NCBI RefSeq assembly: GCF_021130785.1
Contig: NC_060208.1
Location: 50,160,501-50,224,500 of the forward strand
Source: Homalodisca vitripennis
Taxonomy: Eukaryota > Arthropoda > Insecta > Hemiptera > Cicadellidae
DNA length: 64,000 nucleotides
Direction of reading: 5' to 3'
Of the stretch, positions 1 through 12,814 are shown one piece after another. The position numbers were made by a program, and so were the translations under genes. Positions within the stretch are counted from its first letter, which is position 1; each line of letters starts with the position of its first letter. The notes below the pieces were generated by a model. It did not search any database. It had not been told where the DNA came from and was given only the letters and a program-made list of their open reading frames with translations.

Positions 1-17
1 GGAAACAAAATAAAGTT

Positions 18-180
18 GTTCATTTTGACCTTCTTCGCTATGTAGAATTTTTCGCTCTTTCAGACTGACTTGGCTCCAAACTTCAGGAGTCGTCTGTGAC
101 AGCATCAGATTTCAGACGCTGGATTACGAGGAAGTGGAGCTAAACATTCACATTTATTACAACCCTTCCCAATATGGCTA
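18..180 (+). repeat. Dispersed repeat, copy 1 (partner at 20515-20660)
   Basis: Shares scattered blocks with 20515-20660: TTCATTTTG, TTCAG-CT, GGCTCCAAACTTCAGGAGTC against GTCTCCAGATTCAAGGAGTC, GACAG, CAGATTT-A-ACGC-GGA and TGGAGCTAA-CATTC. Strongly diverged. It may be the body of a SINE, because the second copy lies next to a tRNA-like B box. Confidence 0.6.
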
Positions 181-2331
181 CGTAGTATAACGTTGCTTGA
201 CTGAAGGAGGCTTATTACGTAACCTACGTGCAGTACATTATCTATACTATTATATAACAATCTAATGGTACCTGTAATTGGTTATGATTTGTTATAGTAA
301 TTGCGCTAAAACTTTACATGAACGTTTAATAAGGTCCCTAGTTAACACATACGCCTATTCTTATTTCGAAAAGGCTGCACTCCCCTCGCCTGTAGTTGCA
401 AAAAGTTCCATCTTGGTCTATAAAGGTGCAAAATATTAATTGATATGGATTACAATTTCTTGCTCAGGTCAAGAAAGGAAATTTAAGTGATGTAAGCGAT
501 CGAAATATAGTTCATCCCAACGGTAGGTACTCTTCCATGCACCTAACCAAAATACAAGAGCATTTGTACATTTTGAGTATAATTGTGTTGTAAATTAAAA
601 TATGATTCAGGTACAATTTTATTTAACCCATGATCCTCTTATCCAAAAACAGGAATAATATCTGCTTGATACATGCCTGTAATCATATTAGAATCATCAT
701 AGGGCTCCATCATATCACAATGTAATTGCGTTAATTAAAAAGACTATGGAATTCATTATTCCTCCACAAAGGTCTAGACTATTTATAGAGCGCTGGTCAT
801 TGGAGCTTTCCTAACAAATATAATCTATATTTGCCAAGAAGTTTGACTTATTTCATTGGTAAATATAGACACTAGTCCACTCTCCGATTTAAGAGCCACA
901 AGGTATTGTCTCTAAGGAGATATACACACATTTTTGAGAAACCACAATTTTTGCATTTATATTTATTTATTTTCTCTGGTTAATTTAAAAGACCGTTGCT
1001 TATAAATACAAGGAAGTGTAAATATCCATCAGTGATTATTACTTATCAAAACAGTGTTTTGTATGTAAATTAAAAAGCATATGCTTATGATGTTCTAGAT
1101 GTTCAGCAGAAAATTTCGTTTGAAGTTAACGGCGACTGCAAGTCATACACTAAACTACGTTTTAATAATAATTTCGATGTCATAAATGCTTCAGATTCAG
1201 ATTTTATAACATGGGATTATTTTTTTATAGGCAAGATGTATATTGAATGAAATAAATTATAATTGTACTATTGTATGGTTACACATATAATATTCAAGAA
1301 GTGCTTTGATGTAATGGTTTATAACTATTTTGTGTACATTATTTTCAAGAGTTATACTGATGTTAATGAATGAGTTTTTATGAAAGATCGGTTGTACGAA
1401 CGTGTAGATGGACCGCTAAATAGATGTAAGTATTTAAGTAGCGTGGCACAGCGGAAATTCAAGGTTTACTGTGGTTAGGGTATAGTATTAAATTTGTTAA
1501 AACCAACTGACTCTGAAAATATTTGAATGTATGTGTTGTAATTCGTATAACCAAGGAAATAAAGTATCAATCAAAAGTTTTTTATAATGTTTTAAGTAAT
1601 AACTTTATTAAGTCTCTAATAAAATAAACTTATTATAAGTCATGAGACATTTATTTCTTTATTATATTTAAAATATAGATATTTTGTAGAAAAATGTTTA
1701 ATTTACTTTAACTTTAAGTTTTCCTTTAAACTTTTCATTGGATAATGTTAATATCCCCTTCTCGCACTAGTAAGAACCTTTAAAAGCTAAAAACCATTTG
1801 CCTGTACAATAGACGTTAACTGAAAGTATAATATGACTAAATCTCCTTTGAAATTAACGATTTATATCATGATGGAACAAATTTGATATGACATTCTGAG
1901 TTATATTTATATTCAATCTCGCTCTTTCACTCTCTTTGTCAATTTGTGCACATTTAACTTGATGCTTGCTCTGGTTTATCTCAGATAAGCTAAATTAAAA
2001 GCAATTTCAAATTTAAGTCAGATTGTGTTGTTAATTATTCTAGAATTATAATGTTTAGTCTTAAATTATTTCAGCGCTCAGAATGTTTTATATATTGTCT
2101 TTGTATAATGCCTTTTTCTTACTAGGTAATGTGTCAATAATAGATAATGATTTAAGATTTTACTTCATATATCTATATGCTAAATATGTAAATACGTATA
2201 CTTAAGCAAATAATAAAATATAATTTTACCCTTACGAGATATACAGAGTAGCTTAAAAATACGGAAATGGTGTAGTATTTTCTAAGCGGGTAAAGTTTAA
2301 CTTTAAAACTATGCACTATAATTGTTTGGTC
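181..2331. other. Non-coding AT-rich stretch
   Basis: No open frame of note, no RNA gene and no repeat unit recognised on either strand. Confidence 0.6.
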
Positions 2332-2739
2332 GCGCGTTAATGAGCCGAATTATTCTAGATTCTTGAAAATGTAATTTCTGTCTAACTCGCTGTTTGTTCA
2401 CTCGTTAAAGAGCCGTATTACTCTAGGTTCTTGAAAATGTAATTTTTGTCTAACTCGCTGTTTGTTCACTCGTTAAAGAGCCGTATTACTCTAGGTTCTT
2501 GAAAATGTAATTTCTGTCTAACTCGCTGTTTGTTCACTCGTTAAAGAGCCGTATTACTCTAGGTTCTTGAAAATGTAATTTCTGTCTAACTCGCTGTTTG
2601 TTCACTCGTTAAAGAGCCGTATTACTCTAGGTTCTTGAAAATGTAATTTCTGTCTAACTCGCTGTTTGTTCGCTCGTTAAAGAGCCGTATTACTCTAGGT
2701 TCTTGAAAATGTAATTTCTGTCTAACTCGCTGTTTGTTC
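2332..2739. repeat. Tandem array, six 68-bp units
   Basis: Units start at 2332, 2400, 2468, 2536, 2604 and 2672. The core reads ACTCGTTAAAGAGCCGTATT followed by ACTCTAGGTTCTTGAAAATG and ends CTGTTTGTTC. Units 2-6 are almost identical; unit 1 is more diverged. The period is exact with no unique spacers, so this is a minisatellite and not a CRISPR array. Confidence 0.97.
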
Positions 2740-3171
2740 GCACAGTATCTTGAAAAATAAATAACCTATAAATTTGATGTTTTGTATGAAGCTTTATTTC
2801 ATTATAAGGGATACTGAGTTCAATGCTGGTGCATGTGACACTATAGGATTTGTCTGAGTGTTATTTTTACATTGGTCTTATGGGCAGTCATGATGTCAAC
2901 GAGAAAATAATAAAGTAAATTAATTCCTTAACATACTCAGTACTAGCATAAGCGGTTTTAACATTTCATGTATTTACACATGTAGCTTAACTGTATCAAC
3001 ACTTGCAACAATATTTCATGGTGCCTTGATGTGTACATTTTTATTATTTAATCACTGATATGATTAATTAATAAAAATGTGAATGTATCCTTTGGTATAA
3101 TATCTGGAGAAAGATTTAATCTGTAGACTTTAAATTTAGCATAAAACTTCATTTCTGCATACAGAAGAATA

Positions 3172-4484
3172 TACTGGGTGTCCCAGAAAGGAATGCACTT
3201 TTATTTTGGGGAAAGCCGAATGTCCAAGAGAGATAAGATAAAGAGCTTATCAGGGCTTTGTAGCCATGCCCGCGGAAAATCATTTGCCATGGATCGCTTT
3301 ACCGGTGAGCAGCGTGCTTTCTGTGTACGCGAGTATTACCATACGCTTTCTTATGTGACAGTTCGACGACACTTCCGCGCTCAATACAGACTTCATGATC
3401 TCAACCAAACGCCATCAGTGAACATAATTAAATGCTGGGTGCGCAAATTTGAAGTTACAGGATCAACTATGAACCCTCGTCCCATCGGTCGCCATAGAGA
3501 AGTGCGTTCTGAACAAAATATCGAGCGTGTCGGAGATGCTGTGGAGGATAATCCACATCGATCAGTAAGAAAACACGCTGCTGCTTTGAATATACCCCGA
3601 ACCAGTATTCAACGCATTTTGAAACAAGATTTGAAGTTACACCCGTACAAAATCCAGTTAGTACAGGCATTGAAAGAGACTGACTACCCGCTTCGGCTTA
3701 ACTACGCAAACGAGATGCTTCGTAGTTTTTTCGTAGAAATTTCAATAACATAATCTTCAGTGATGAAGCACATTTCCCTGTCGATGGATATGTGAATAAG
3801 CAAAACTGCCGTTATTGGTCTGCAGAAAATCCAAGGGAGAAACACCAACGCTGTTTACATTCTGGGTTACTGTCTGGGCGGGAATGACTCAAACAGGCAT
3901 CATTGGGCCGTATTTCTTTGAGGATAACCAAGGGAACACTGTGACAGTAAATTCCCAGCGATACATAACAATGATTAATGATCATTTACAGCCGTTCTTG
4001 CAGACGTTACCTCGGGTTAACAGGCAAAGATTGTGGTTTCAACAGGACGGAGCTACGTGTCATACAGCAGGAAACTCCATGACTGCAATAAGGCAGCTGT
4101 TTCGTGGGAAAGTCATTTCCAGATTTGGTGACATCAACTATCCTCCGAGAAGCCCAGACCTAACTCCACTGGACTTTTTTTGTGGGGGTATCTAAAAAGT
4201 CGGGTGTACAACAACGCTCCTGCTACCCTCGATCATCTGAAGCAAAATATTCGTGAGGAAATTGAAGACATCCCACCAGAACTCTGCCGTCGAGTTTTCG
4301 CAGATGTAAGGTTTCGTTTGGCGGAGTGCCGGCGCCGGAGGGGTCTACATCTGGATGATGTAATCTTTCACAAGTAATTTCCCTGAAGTGTAAAAACAGG
4401 TAATCCTGGGATAATTGCTGTAAATAAAGCCATTTTTCTGTTTTTTTCTTTTTAAAAGTGCATTCTTTTCTGGGACACCCAGTA
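3172..4484 (+). mobile_element. DD41D Tc1/mariner-type transposon with intact terminal inverted repeats
   Basis: The termini are 32-bp inverted repeats that begin TACTGGGTGTCCCAGAAA and differ at one base (position 19). TA dinucleotides at 3172-3173 and 4483-4484 fit the TA target duplication of the IS630/Tc1/mariner superfamily. The element is about 1.3 kb with a single transposase gene inside. Each terminus starts with its own 13-bp imperfect palindrome (CTGGG-TGT-CCCAG at the left, CTGGG-ACA-CCCAG at the right). The near-identical ends suggest fairly recent insertion, although the gene carries frameshifts. Confidence 0.93.
3289..4377 (+). pseudogene. DD41D transposase gene interrupted by three frameshifts
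   Basis: The ATG at 3289 opens MDRFTGEQRAFCVREYY, an N-terminal helix-turn-helix, followed by a second HTH (SVRKHAAALNIPRTSIQRIL, residues about 92-111). The catalytic core follows: first Asp in FSDEAHF (codon 3762-3764), second in WFQQDGATCH (4046-4048), third in SPDLTPLDFF (4172-4174). Forty-one residues separate the second and third Asp, which defines DD41D. The frame breaks at a T6 run near 3727-3731 (one T short), near 3850-3870, and at a T7 run at 4175-4181 (one T short). The last segment runs to a TAA at 4375-4377. As written it cannot make a full transposase; two of the three breaks are homopolymer losses and could be assembly errors. An in-frame upstream GTG at 3178 lies in the terminal repeat and is unlikely to be the start. 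Confidence 0.88.
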
Positions 4485-4913
4485 TAATCACTCAGTAGTC
4501 TGACAAAATTTCTCTTTAATTTAATGGGGGATGTAAAAGTTTCTTTTCTACAGTAGTGCCTGTTGATTGTACTGTAAATAATGGTATGAGCTATGGACTT
4601 ACAATTTTACATTGAGACCTGTCACGAGGTGCGGCATACTCCTAAATTGTTTATTTATTTATTTTGTACAATAGCTACAGGAATATTATCCCAAAACAGC
4701 TATATTGACAATACAAGTTAATAATAATAATTTACAATATAATATACTATAAGTACGTATACGAAGAAACTAAATTACAAAATCATTATTAGGCTGAGTA
4801 AAAATTAACTGTTGTTTTATTATAAATAAATATATATTCTTAAAGAATTAAATAATTTGCATTGCATTTAAAGATTTGGTGAGTAAGACAAAATAACAAG
4901 GAGGTAACATTTT

Positions 4914-4980
4914 TACAAACCTAAAGGTTTGTAAATCACTTTGTAATCAGGTTTGTAATCACTTTTTAAAAAAAAAGTGA
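4914..4980. repeat. Two adjacent small hairpins
   Basis: ACAAACC-TAAA-GGTTTGT near 4914-4931 and a TCACTTTTT/AAAAAGTGA stem at about 4958-4980. The sequence GTTTGTAATCAC(T) is also repeated between them. Function unknown. Confidence 0.6.
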
Positions 4981-5863
4981 TTCTATGAGGTTTGTGGATG
5001 TTGAATCTAGATAGACTTATACTCTGATTCAAAGAAACCAGAACGTTGCTCTTTGAATAAAAAAGTTATGAAAAATTTAAATTAAATAACCCGTTTGATA
5101 ATTGATAGATTTGTCAATTATTGCACCACAATTCAACAACATTTTATAAAGTGCTATGAAATATGGTTTTATCATTTGACTGTTTATCAGACAGTAAATA
5201 GAGAACTTTGTATAAAACTATTATGACTTTAATATGCCGTGTTTCATATAGAGATATAGTTTTTTTTAGGTAGAACTAGTCCGCTCAAACATTGGACTTT
5301 CGGTCTGCGCGTGAAAATTACCGATTTTATAAGGGATTTATATTCATTTATATAATAATTTCTATATACTGCTGTAAGAAAATTTATTGGTTCTATGGCA
5401 CCTATGTTGTAATGAAGGGACTCATTAATTCAGCCCAGGAACCGGCTCTTTCCTCTGAAAGTGTAAGAGAGGGCCATGTGCTCCATATTTTATGCAAAAA
5501 CACAGAACTTTTCATTTAAATCTTTATATTTTATAAACTCATTAATATTGCTAATTTTAAAATTCACTAGTTTTAATATTTTTCAATTAATATATTTAAA
5601 TTTTGATCCAATTATATAATCTAATGAACACTTCTTACTTAAAATCTAGAATGATTTTTTGATCTCAGGTATAATATAAATGTTTTGTATAAATATAGTA
5701 TAAAAACCTCTATAAATCCTTGAGTATTAGCTTAAGTAATATCCTGCTTTAAACAGTCGTTCGTTTGAATATTATAGTTGTGAGATTATTTAATAGGATA
5801 AAACATGTACATTTCTTTCACTGCAATATGATACAAAATGTAGTTTATATATATTTAGGTCAA

Positions 5864-6070
5864 AACATTGGAAGAACAGAAACAGCAATAACATTAATGT
5901 GTGCATTCAGTTTCCTCGGTTTTAATTAAAATTGTGTTGTAAAAGAGACGATTATATACAGTGCTGTTGAGTTAGAAGACTTTCCGTGGTTTCAAATTAC
6001 TTACAGTGTGGTTGTCACAGTAGTTGCGGAATAGCTGTCTTTGACAACATATTCTGGTGCACAAATCTTT
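5864..6070 (+). repeat. Dispersed repeat, copy 1 (partner at 18540-18755)
   Basis: About 200 bp shared with 18540-18755, including AATAACATTA(A/T)TGTGTGCATTCA, CGGTTTTAATTAAAA, AAAGAGACGATTATAT and GCTGTTGAGT, then a less similar stretch ending TCTGGTGCAC. The identity is perhaps four in five by eye. Nature unknown; most likely an old transposable element. Confidence 0.8.
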
Positions 6071-7904
6071 AAAACAATTTTCATATGAGTAATTAAGTTT
6101 CAAAATGAAATCAAATATAATAATAAAAGGTAGGTATTGTTTCGTGTCGCGGAGCGTAAAAAGATTTACCGAGGTTCAATGCAAAATTTTAAGTCCATTG
6201 CCTATTTCATTATTGACAGGTGCAATCATACGGAAAAGAAATGTTTACTCCTTCAACGACGCTCAGCCAAATTCTATACATGGACATGCACCATCATAGA
6301 ATTTATGTGTTTGTCTGTAGAAATGAAGTTTTATAAAAAATTTCAAGTTTACAGGTAAAATATTTTTCGAAATGTTTTACATTGAAAAGTTTGTACATTA
6401 AATTAGATTTCATATCAGTCTTTAAATAACAAAGTCTAACCACCAAATCACCATAAAATGATGTTAAAAATATTGGGATAATTAAGGTACATATTCTTAT
6501 ATGTCACATTTTAAAATATCTTATGAGTGTACTCAGTTTGGTTACAAATTTTATTATTCTCATGTTTTCTGGTTGTCTTCATAGTTACCCATATGACAAA
6601 TGGAAAACGCCCAGCCTAATCCAATGGAGTGACAAGCACCACCATCACTCAGTGTTGCTAATGTATAAATAAAGTTTCATGTAAACTGTAATGTAAATTA
6701 ATTTGGAGATATAGTGTGGACAGGCATAAAAACATACAAGCAGAAATGGAATGTTTCCAGCTCCTTGAGTGACTGGCTTTGCTAAAAGTGAGGCAACGAT
6801 TATATTTATTTCAATTTGTATCTGCCACTTGTTTAAAGAGACAAAATTTAAGTTCACCTCGTACGTATGATTGTGAATAATAATTTTCACACATATTATA
6901 TATGAAAACAGTTTGCCCTATATAAGTCTACTAATATCCTTTGAATGTTTTTGTACAGACTGCAGGGTATGATATCACGCTATGTATAAAATATTGCTGT
7001 AACTTTTAGAAAAACTCTATGTCGCTTATCTTCCTGCCATTAATATTGTTCCCTTTATATGTACCTTCACCGACCTATCACGTACGTACGGCAAAGTTGA
7101 TTTCAAGATCTTTTATCTGAACATTTATCTCCTCCTCGTACACTGGAATTAGATTATGTTCACGTATTTTTTCGCACGTTGTATAAAGAACAGTTTAAGT
7201 TACAGTGTTAAGATCTAACACCAAAGTTAGTTATGAATCGTAAGATACAATCAGACTTTGATATTTTTATCTGTACCTCATAAGCTAAAATATACGCTTC
7301 TTGATCGGAGCAAACAGACAAAAGCAACTATGACACCGAAATCATAGGAAAATGTCCGGAGGTAGACGCTTTTATCCCGGGTAAGCTTCATCTATTCGGT
7401 ATACACTTCGTTGATCGCCATTCAACGATGGTACCGGAGGTACAATTTCTTTATTTTGTTACAAAGTTCTATGTATTAGGTAGAAAAGGGACACTATTGG
7501 CGTATGAAAAAGGAAACGAATTACTTATCAGGTTTGGTGAAGGCCAGCAAAGTATATAGGGGTGCTTGGTTATACAGATGGACTCTGATTGATGAATATA
7601 CTATTTTATGAAGATATAGAAAGAGAAATAACCGGAATAAGTCCTACTATAATAAAAGGTGTGAATGAATATTGTATTTATACTATTTTTAATCCTGAGG
7701 TATTTAAAAAACTGTTACAATTTAAGCAGTACTTAGAACATTTAAATTTGTAATATTTACATAGTAATGAATGTACACCATTTTTAATTTGTAATGATAA
7801 AGAAAATGTATACTTTTAACCAAGTATCGTAGCTTATAGTTGTACTTTATTTGAGGCTCAAGAAAAAAATGTTCTAAACAGTCTGTAAACGATTTGAACG
7901 CATG

Positions 7905-7985
7905 CAGTCTCCGGGTTAGCGTAAGTGGCTTCGCGTTCACCACACAGCGCAAAAACATTCTAGGTTGGAGAGCGATTCTAAATAG
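7905..7985 (+). mobile_element. tRNA-derived SINE head (degenerate)
   Basis: GGGTTAGCGTAAGTGGCTTC-type A box at about 7913-7932, then CACACAGCGCAAAAACATTC, then GAGAGCGATTCTAA where a B box would lie (7968-7981). Spacing and sequence resemble the tRNA-like heads of arthropod SINEs. It does not fold into a clean cloverleaf, so it is not called a tRNA gene. Confidence 0.45.
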
Positions 7986-8334
7986 ACCGATGTATACCAA
8001 TTTAATTCAAATAGTGGTAGTACAGCTCGTATAGGGGTTAAAATTAAAATTATGAAAGTTATATAAATAAACCTCACAAGTTAACTTTTAGAAAGGTATC
8101 GTTTATATAGCAAAATAAATAAAGACAAAAATTCGCTTTTTTTAAACAGATGGGAAAGACTGTGATAAGCACTAATTACTATTTTTGAGCTTATGGACAT
8201 TAATTCATAAATTTATCTTAACACGACTATACCAATTACATGGTATACTTTAAATAAAAATTAAAAATTTAATAAATAAAATTTTATTTTAGAATTGTAA
8301 ATGGATAGGGAATAAAAAAGTAAATTTATATTGT

Positions 8335-9240
8335 AATCCAGCGGCAGGCACAACGCGCTTGGAATCTGGTCTAGACCTGACTTGATGGCAGTGAATGCTA
8401 AACAATAGTCTACAGTGGACTCAATCTTTTGTTAGGCGGCGAACCTGCGTTGAGAGAGATTCAAAACAGGCCTGCAGGAACAGGAGCGTAGTCGGTGCAG
8501 GCCGAGAAAACACGCTCTGCTCCCATTCCGAGTTGAGAAGCGATAGAGTAAAGTCTTTAGTGCGAGTTTAAAAGTAGTGTCGGGCGTAGGATCCGTTGGT
8601 ATAGATTATTTTAATACCAAACTCCAAGACCTTCACGACCAAAGAGCTAAGTACTTTTGACTGAATTATTAAAATTTTTCTAAATTTGAAATTTGAAAAT
8701 TTAAGAAGTGAATTAATTTGAAATTGGAATATTGAAATTTGAAATTAACGATCAAATTCTGTTGAGTGTGGACTAATATATATCTAAATTGTAAAGGAGT
8801 TATTTATTTAAAGTCAAACGTAAAAATTTAATTGAAATTATAGGGATTCTAGTTAAAATTAAGAGCTGCAGGTGCTGCACCATATCCTGTAGGAACTTGT
8901 GAAAAATTCCTGTTGAGAACTGTTTAGATTTGTTTGAGAATTTTATTTTAAAGAAGTTTATAATTTTTATTTTATTAGTTTTTGAGAAGAAGCCTATTTA
9001 TTTTATTTCATACAAATTTATTCAAGATTATTATTTTATTTTATATTTTATACACACGTATTTGGAGGACAGTGAGTCCATGTTAAATCGAAAGTGCCCT
9101 TGCCTAAGGAAGTAGTAATTTTAAACTATTGTGCAAAACATTTCATTGGTGGAATACAAGGTTAATAATTGAAATTTGGATTGATTTAATAAACCTGAAT
9201 ATTTCTAAAAAGGTGCAGTTTTAATTTCCACCAGTATCTA
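8335..9240. other. GC-richer block followed by AT-rich DNA with a polyadenylation signal; possible transposon remnant
   Basis: 8335-8640 is distinctly GC-richer than its surroundings (CCAGCGGCAGGCACAACGCG, AGGCGGCGAACCTGCG, GGCCGAGAAAACACGCTCTG). It includes an imperfect palindrome AGTCTACAGTGGACT at 8407-8421. An AATAAA lies at 9188-9193. The layout resembles the U3-R-U5 of an LTR or a retroelement leader, but termini and target duplication were not found. The 61-codon frame at 8930-9115 is Phe/Ile/Tyr-rich and looks like chance. Confidence 0.3.
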
Positions 9241-9460
9241 CTTAAATCTTATGAGTTCGAGAATATTTAAGGTCATCATAATAAAAACAAAAAATTTTGT
9301 ATATTAACATTTAGTATAACGACCTTATGCGGATTCTCTACTGTAGCAGGCAAAACCGTGTTAAATTTTTTCTACAAAACTGTGCAAATGAATCAAAACA
9401 GCTTATACTGTGACACATAAATTTTAAATATATATAGTATCATATATAGTAAAAATAATA

Positions 9461-9464
<4 letters not shown>

Positions 9465-9496
<32 letters not shown>
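9465..9496. repeat. (TA)n microsatellite
   Basis: About 16 TA units, followed by degenerate TACATACATATG. Confidence 0.97.
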
Positions 9497-9500
<4 letters not shown>

Positions 9501-12500
9501 CATATGTATAAATCTATTTTTGGTAGGTAGCAAAAGGTTCTGGGGGCTCTAGTCTGGAAAGGTTAATTTATATTTGATTACACTTAACAAACAAGAAAGT
9601 AGATTAATAAACTTTTGACCCCTCATATCTAAGATCTATGCTCCATTAATTCAAGTCTACAAAACAAAACGCAGTTAAAATCCCTTTACCCTTTAGCTTG
9701 CAATTAAGATTTCATTTTTCATTCAACAAAAATGAATTGTATGAACCAATCGTAACTTAATAACGCGAGTTGATCATACGAGTAAACTTTACAATATGCT
9801 AAGTTTACCAATTAGAAAACAAATACATAAGTCTTTTCTCGTTAGCAGCATGTTCCCTCACAAAACTAATGTAACCAGTGACTGAAAGATAAAAAAACTC
9901 CCAACGAACCGATGTTTATAATTTTGTAATAGCAGCTACAGATAGTAGATATCGAGTTTATGAAAAACTTCAAACCTTCAGGTCTAATTGTTAGACAATT
10001 ATCGTTCATCCAGAAAGATAAAAATCTGATCTCACAATTGGAGGGATAGGCTTTGCTAAACTGTCACTCAATAAAATAAAGGCCTTTTTTAAAATGAAAT
10101 TCATGTTTGTCAATTTCCCATTCTACTAAAGAATATTTGAAGAACATCATTCAAAGTTAATAATTGTAATTAAAGCTTCTGAAAACTTTGTTGTCAGACT
10201 CTATTAAATATTTTACTTATAGCTTGTTAAATGCTATAATTAAAGTTTTAATAGAGTCTAACAAAAAGTATTTTTATTTATACGGAAACATAATTACAAA
10301 AGTTTCTAATGACTGGTCGTATCTGTAAGTGCTGTTTCACTCTTTACAGCGTTATAATGATCACCGCCATTACTACAGGTTTACTACTTATAATTGATAA
10401 TGGTGGTTACCTCACTGTAAAATAATCTGCAGATGAATTAATATACAATATGAAATCTATCTATTCATTTCTTAATACAACATTATAGTTCATATTCATT
10501 GTAAACATTTCGCGTTCACGCTTACCCTGATGGAATTTTATATGGCGTTATTATATATAATGAGAAAGGAAATAACATAAGCGGTGATACATTCTTGTAT
10601 GTTAGTAATTAGTGTATAGTCATTCATTAACCTCTGATCTGCTGGTTGCTTCGTTTCTTTTATCTGAAGTATTATTCACAATAATGAATAATGAGAATGT
10701 TAAGCTGTAATAAGAATAAAAATTTGTTATAAAAAAATACAATATCGATATCTCAAATTGTTTGGATTTGAAAAGGTGACAGATTTTCAAATAGTTTAGT
10801 ATCTTTTGAGAATGGCACTGGAACATTACATAAAATGAGATAGCACTGCAAGTAAAAATTACTGCAAACTAAATTGAGTAGAAAAATAAAGCTTAATAAT
10901 TAGACACTGCGTTAATAATTAAGGTTGCCTTTGTTAGCTTGATATTAACATTAGAGTCATTTAAGTCTTATAAGATGCCTATAATGAAAATAAAAAAAGT
11001 AAAATGTATTTATCGGCATGTAAAACTTGAAAACATAGCGTAGGATTTTAATGCGCTATTGTAATCAGACCTAAGAAACACGGCTGAAGTTAAGAACAAT
11101 ATTTGACAGTAAGTGTATGAGATATAATTTTAGGAAATTATTTATGTATTAATGATGTATCAATAAAACTAAATTGAATTAAATTTATTCTTAATTACCC
11201 ATACATTAATAAAATATTAGTTGTAATAAAATTGTATTTTTTTCAATAAAACGTGTTACACCCTTCCTAGACACAATCTTTAAAAATGCCATATTCTTGT
11301 CTTCAGTCGTTATACCGCTGTCGTAGTTACATGGTACTATCAAATACTGAATTCCTCGTAGAATTAAAAAGAAATCTTATTCTATTTTCTTGCCTTGCGG
11401 GAGTTTTGAAGATTTATGACTTAAATCAGTTATTTTAACCCTAAATACAAATAATTTGTGGATGAGTGTATTATAAGAATAAATGCATAAATAAATATCT
11501 TATTTCACAGTGTATTTATTTCTAAGACACCTGCAAATCAATTATACGAATAACGGAGCTAGAGAGAATAATACTCGTGAAAATTAAGTTGAAGATGATC
11601 TTCTCAGTGAAAGTGTAATCACATAATTAATAGCAGTATAACAAAATTTCCTCGTCAAATTACGAGATAGAAGTGTAATTGAACATCCTGAGAAAATCTA
11701 ATTTCCCTTTGCTAATCTGGTTAAAGCTCTGAGACCCAAATTATAGAAGTTACCAAGAATTACTTAACTAACTAGCAGTTAGCGAAAATATAGTGTATTA
11801 TATTACTTTAAAAAATATTACTGACTGGGAAATAGTACGGTTTCTTTCTACCAAACTACAAACACTTAGAGGTAAATAAATTTGTAAACTTTATGTAAAT
11901 ATTTGGTGACACTTTTGTAAGTAATAATCTTTTCGCCTCGTATGAGAAAAATTGCTGTTAAAAGCTTAAAGATAAAGATGAAATAATTTAAATATTTTCC
12001 TTTAGATATTCTGATTTTTAAATTTCCGGATTGGTGACACAACTATTTCTGGTCCACTTCTTCTAAAATCATACCTATTGACTTTTGAGCCGATTTTTAA
12101 CTGTAATTAAACCTATGGAGTTATTGATATGGGCATTTATATGAGGAATTTCTACATTGTAATGATATTCCGCGTTGAAACTCGTATATCAATGTTTAAG
12201 GTACATTTTATAATTTGATTATTAGACTTACTTTGTGGAAAAGGTATGCCACCTGGAATTCAAATTCAACATCACTGTTAAGGTATTGTCTCATGATAAG
12301 AACAGGATAGTAACTAAAATTTGAAGTAACAAATAATACCTCTCTCAACCTTGCCTTCAATTTCTAAGAAAGTTGACAAATTTGATGTTGGATAGCAATA
12401 AAAAAAATCATGGAATACACAAAAACAAGAAGATAATGATCTAAAGTACAATCGGGATTTAGAAACATCACAATATCTGTATAACCCTTACAAATTTATT

Positions 12501-12814
12501 CAATGATATAATTTAGGCGAAAGATAATGACGTACTACACTATGTTGGTGACACTCGATTATTACCATGGATTCGAGCTAATAAACCATCGTATGCTCTT
12601 GCGAAAATGAACTATCATGGTTTGGTGAGGAAGCCGTTATGTGGATCAGATCGTAATTAGGAAATAGATAGAAGCAGGTCACGAAGTTTGGTTATGATAC
12701 TTACCAGCTGCTCCATAAACTGCGTTTTGTCCCTTAAGGTAGTTGTTTAGTCCAATTTTATGAAACTTATTCAAATATGATTTTTCAGACTATGTACAAA
12801 TTTGTTCTACAAAT
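9497..12814. other. Non-coding AT-rich stretch
   Basis: Only the fold-back at 10192-10263 stands out. Faint remains of the LINE may begin before 12815. Confidence 0.55.
10192..10263. repeat. Fold-back sequence with nested stems
   Basis: The outer arms 10192-10208 (TGTCAGACTCTATTAAA) and 10247-10263 pair with one mismatch. Nested inside, TTATAGC (10217-10223) pairs with GCTATAA (10233-10239). The whole 72-bp unit could extrude as a long hairpin. It looks like a miniature fold-back element. Confidence 0.75.

Larger units (their letters stand above)
4485..8334. other. Non-coding stretch between transposon and GC-richer block
   Basis: AT-rich. Contains the small hairpins at 4914-4980, dispersed repeat copy 1 and the SINE head at 7905. 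Short open frames (5292-5519, 6105-6358, 6645-6890) have no recognisable domain or coding composition. Confidence 0.6.

Noticed and set aside
2332..2739. CRISPR-like direct repeats
   Set aside because: Units abut each other with no unique spacers, and the 97- and 124-bp arrays behave the same way. These are eukaryotic minisatellites.
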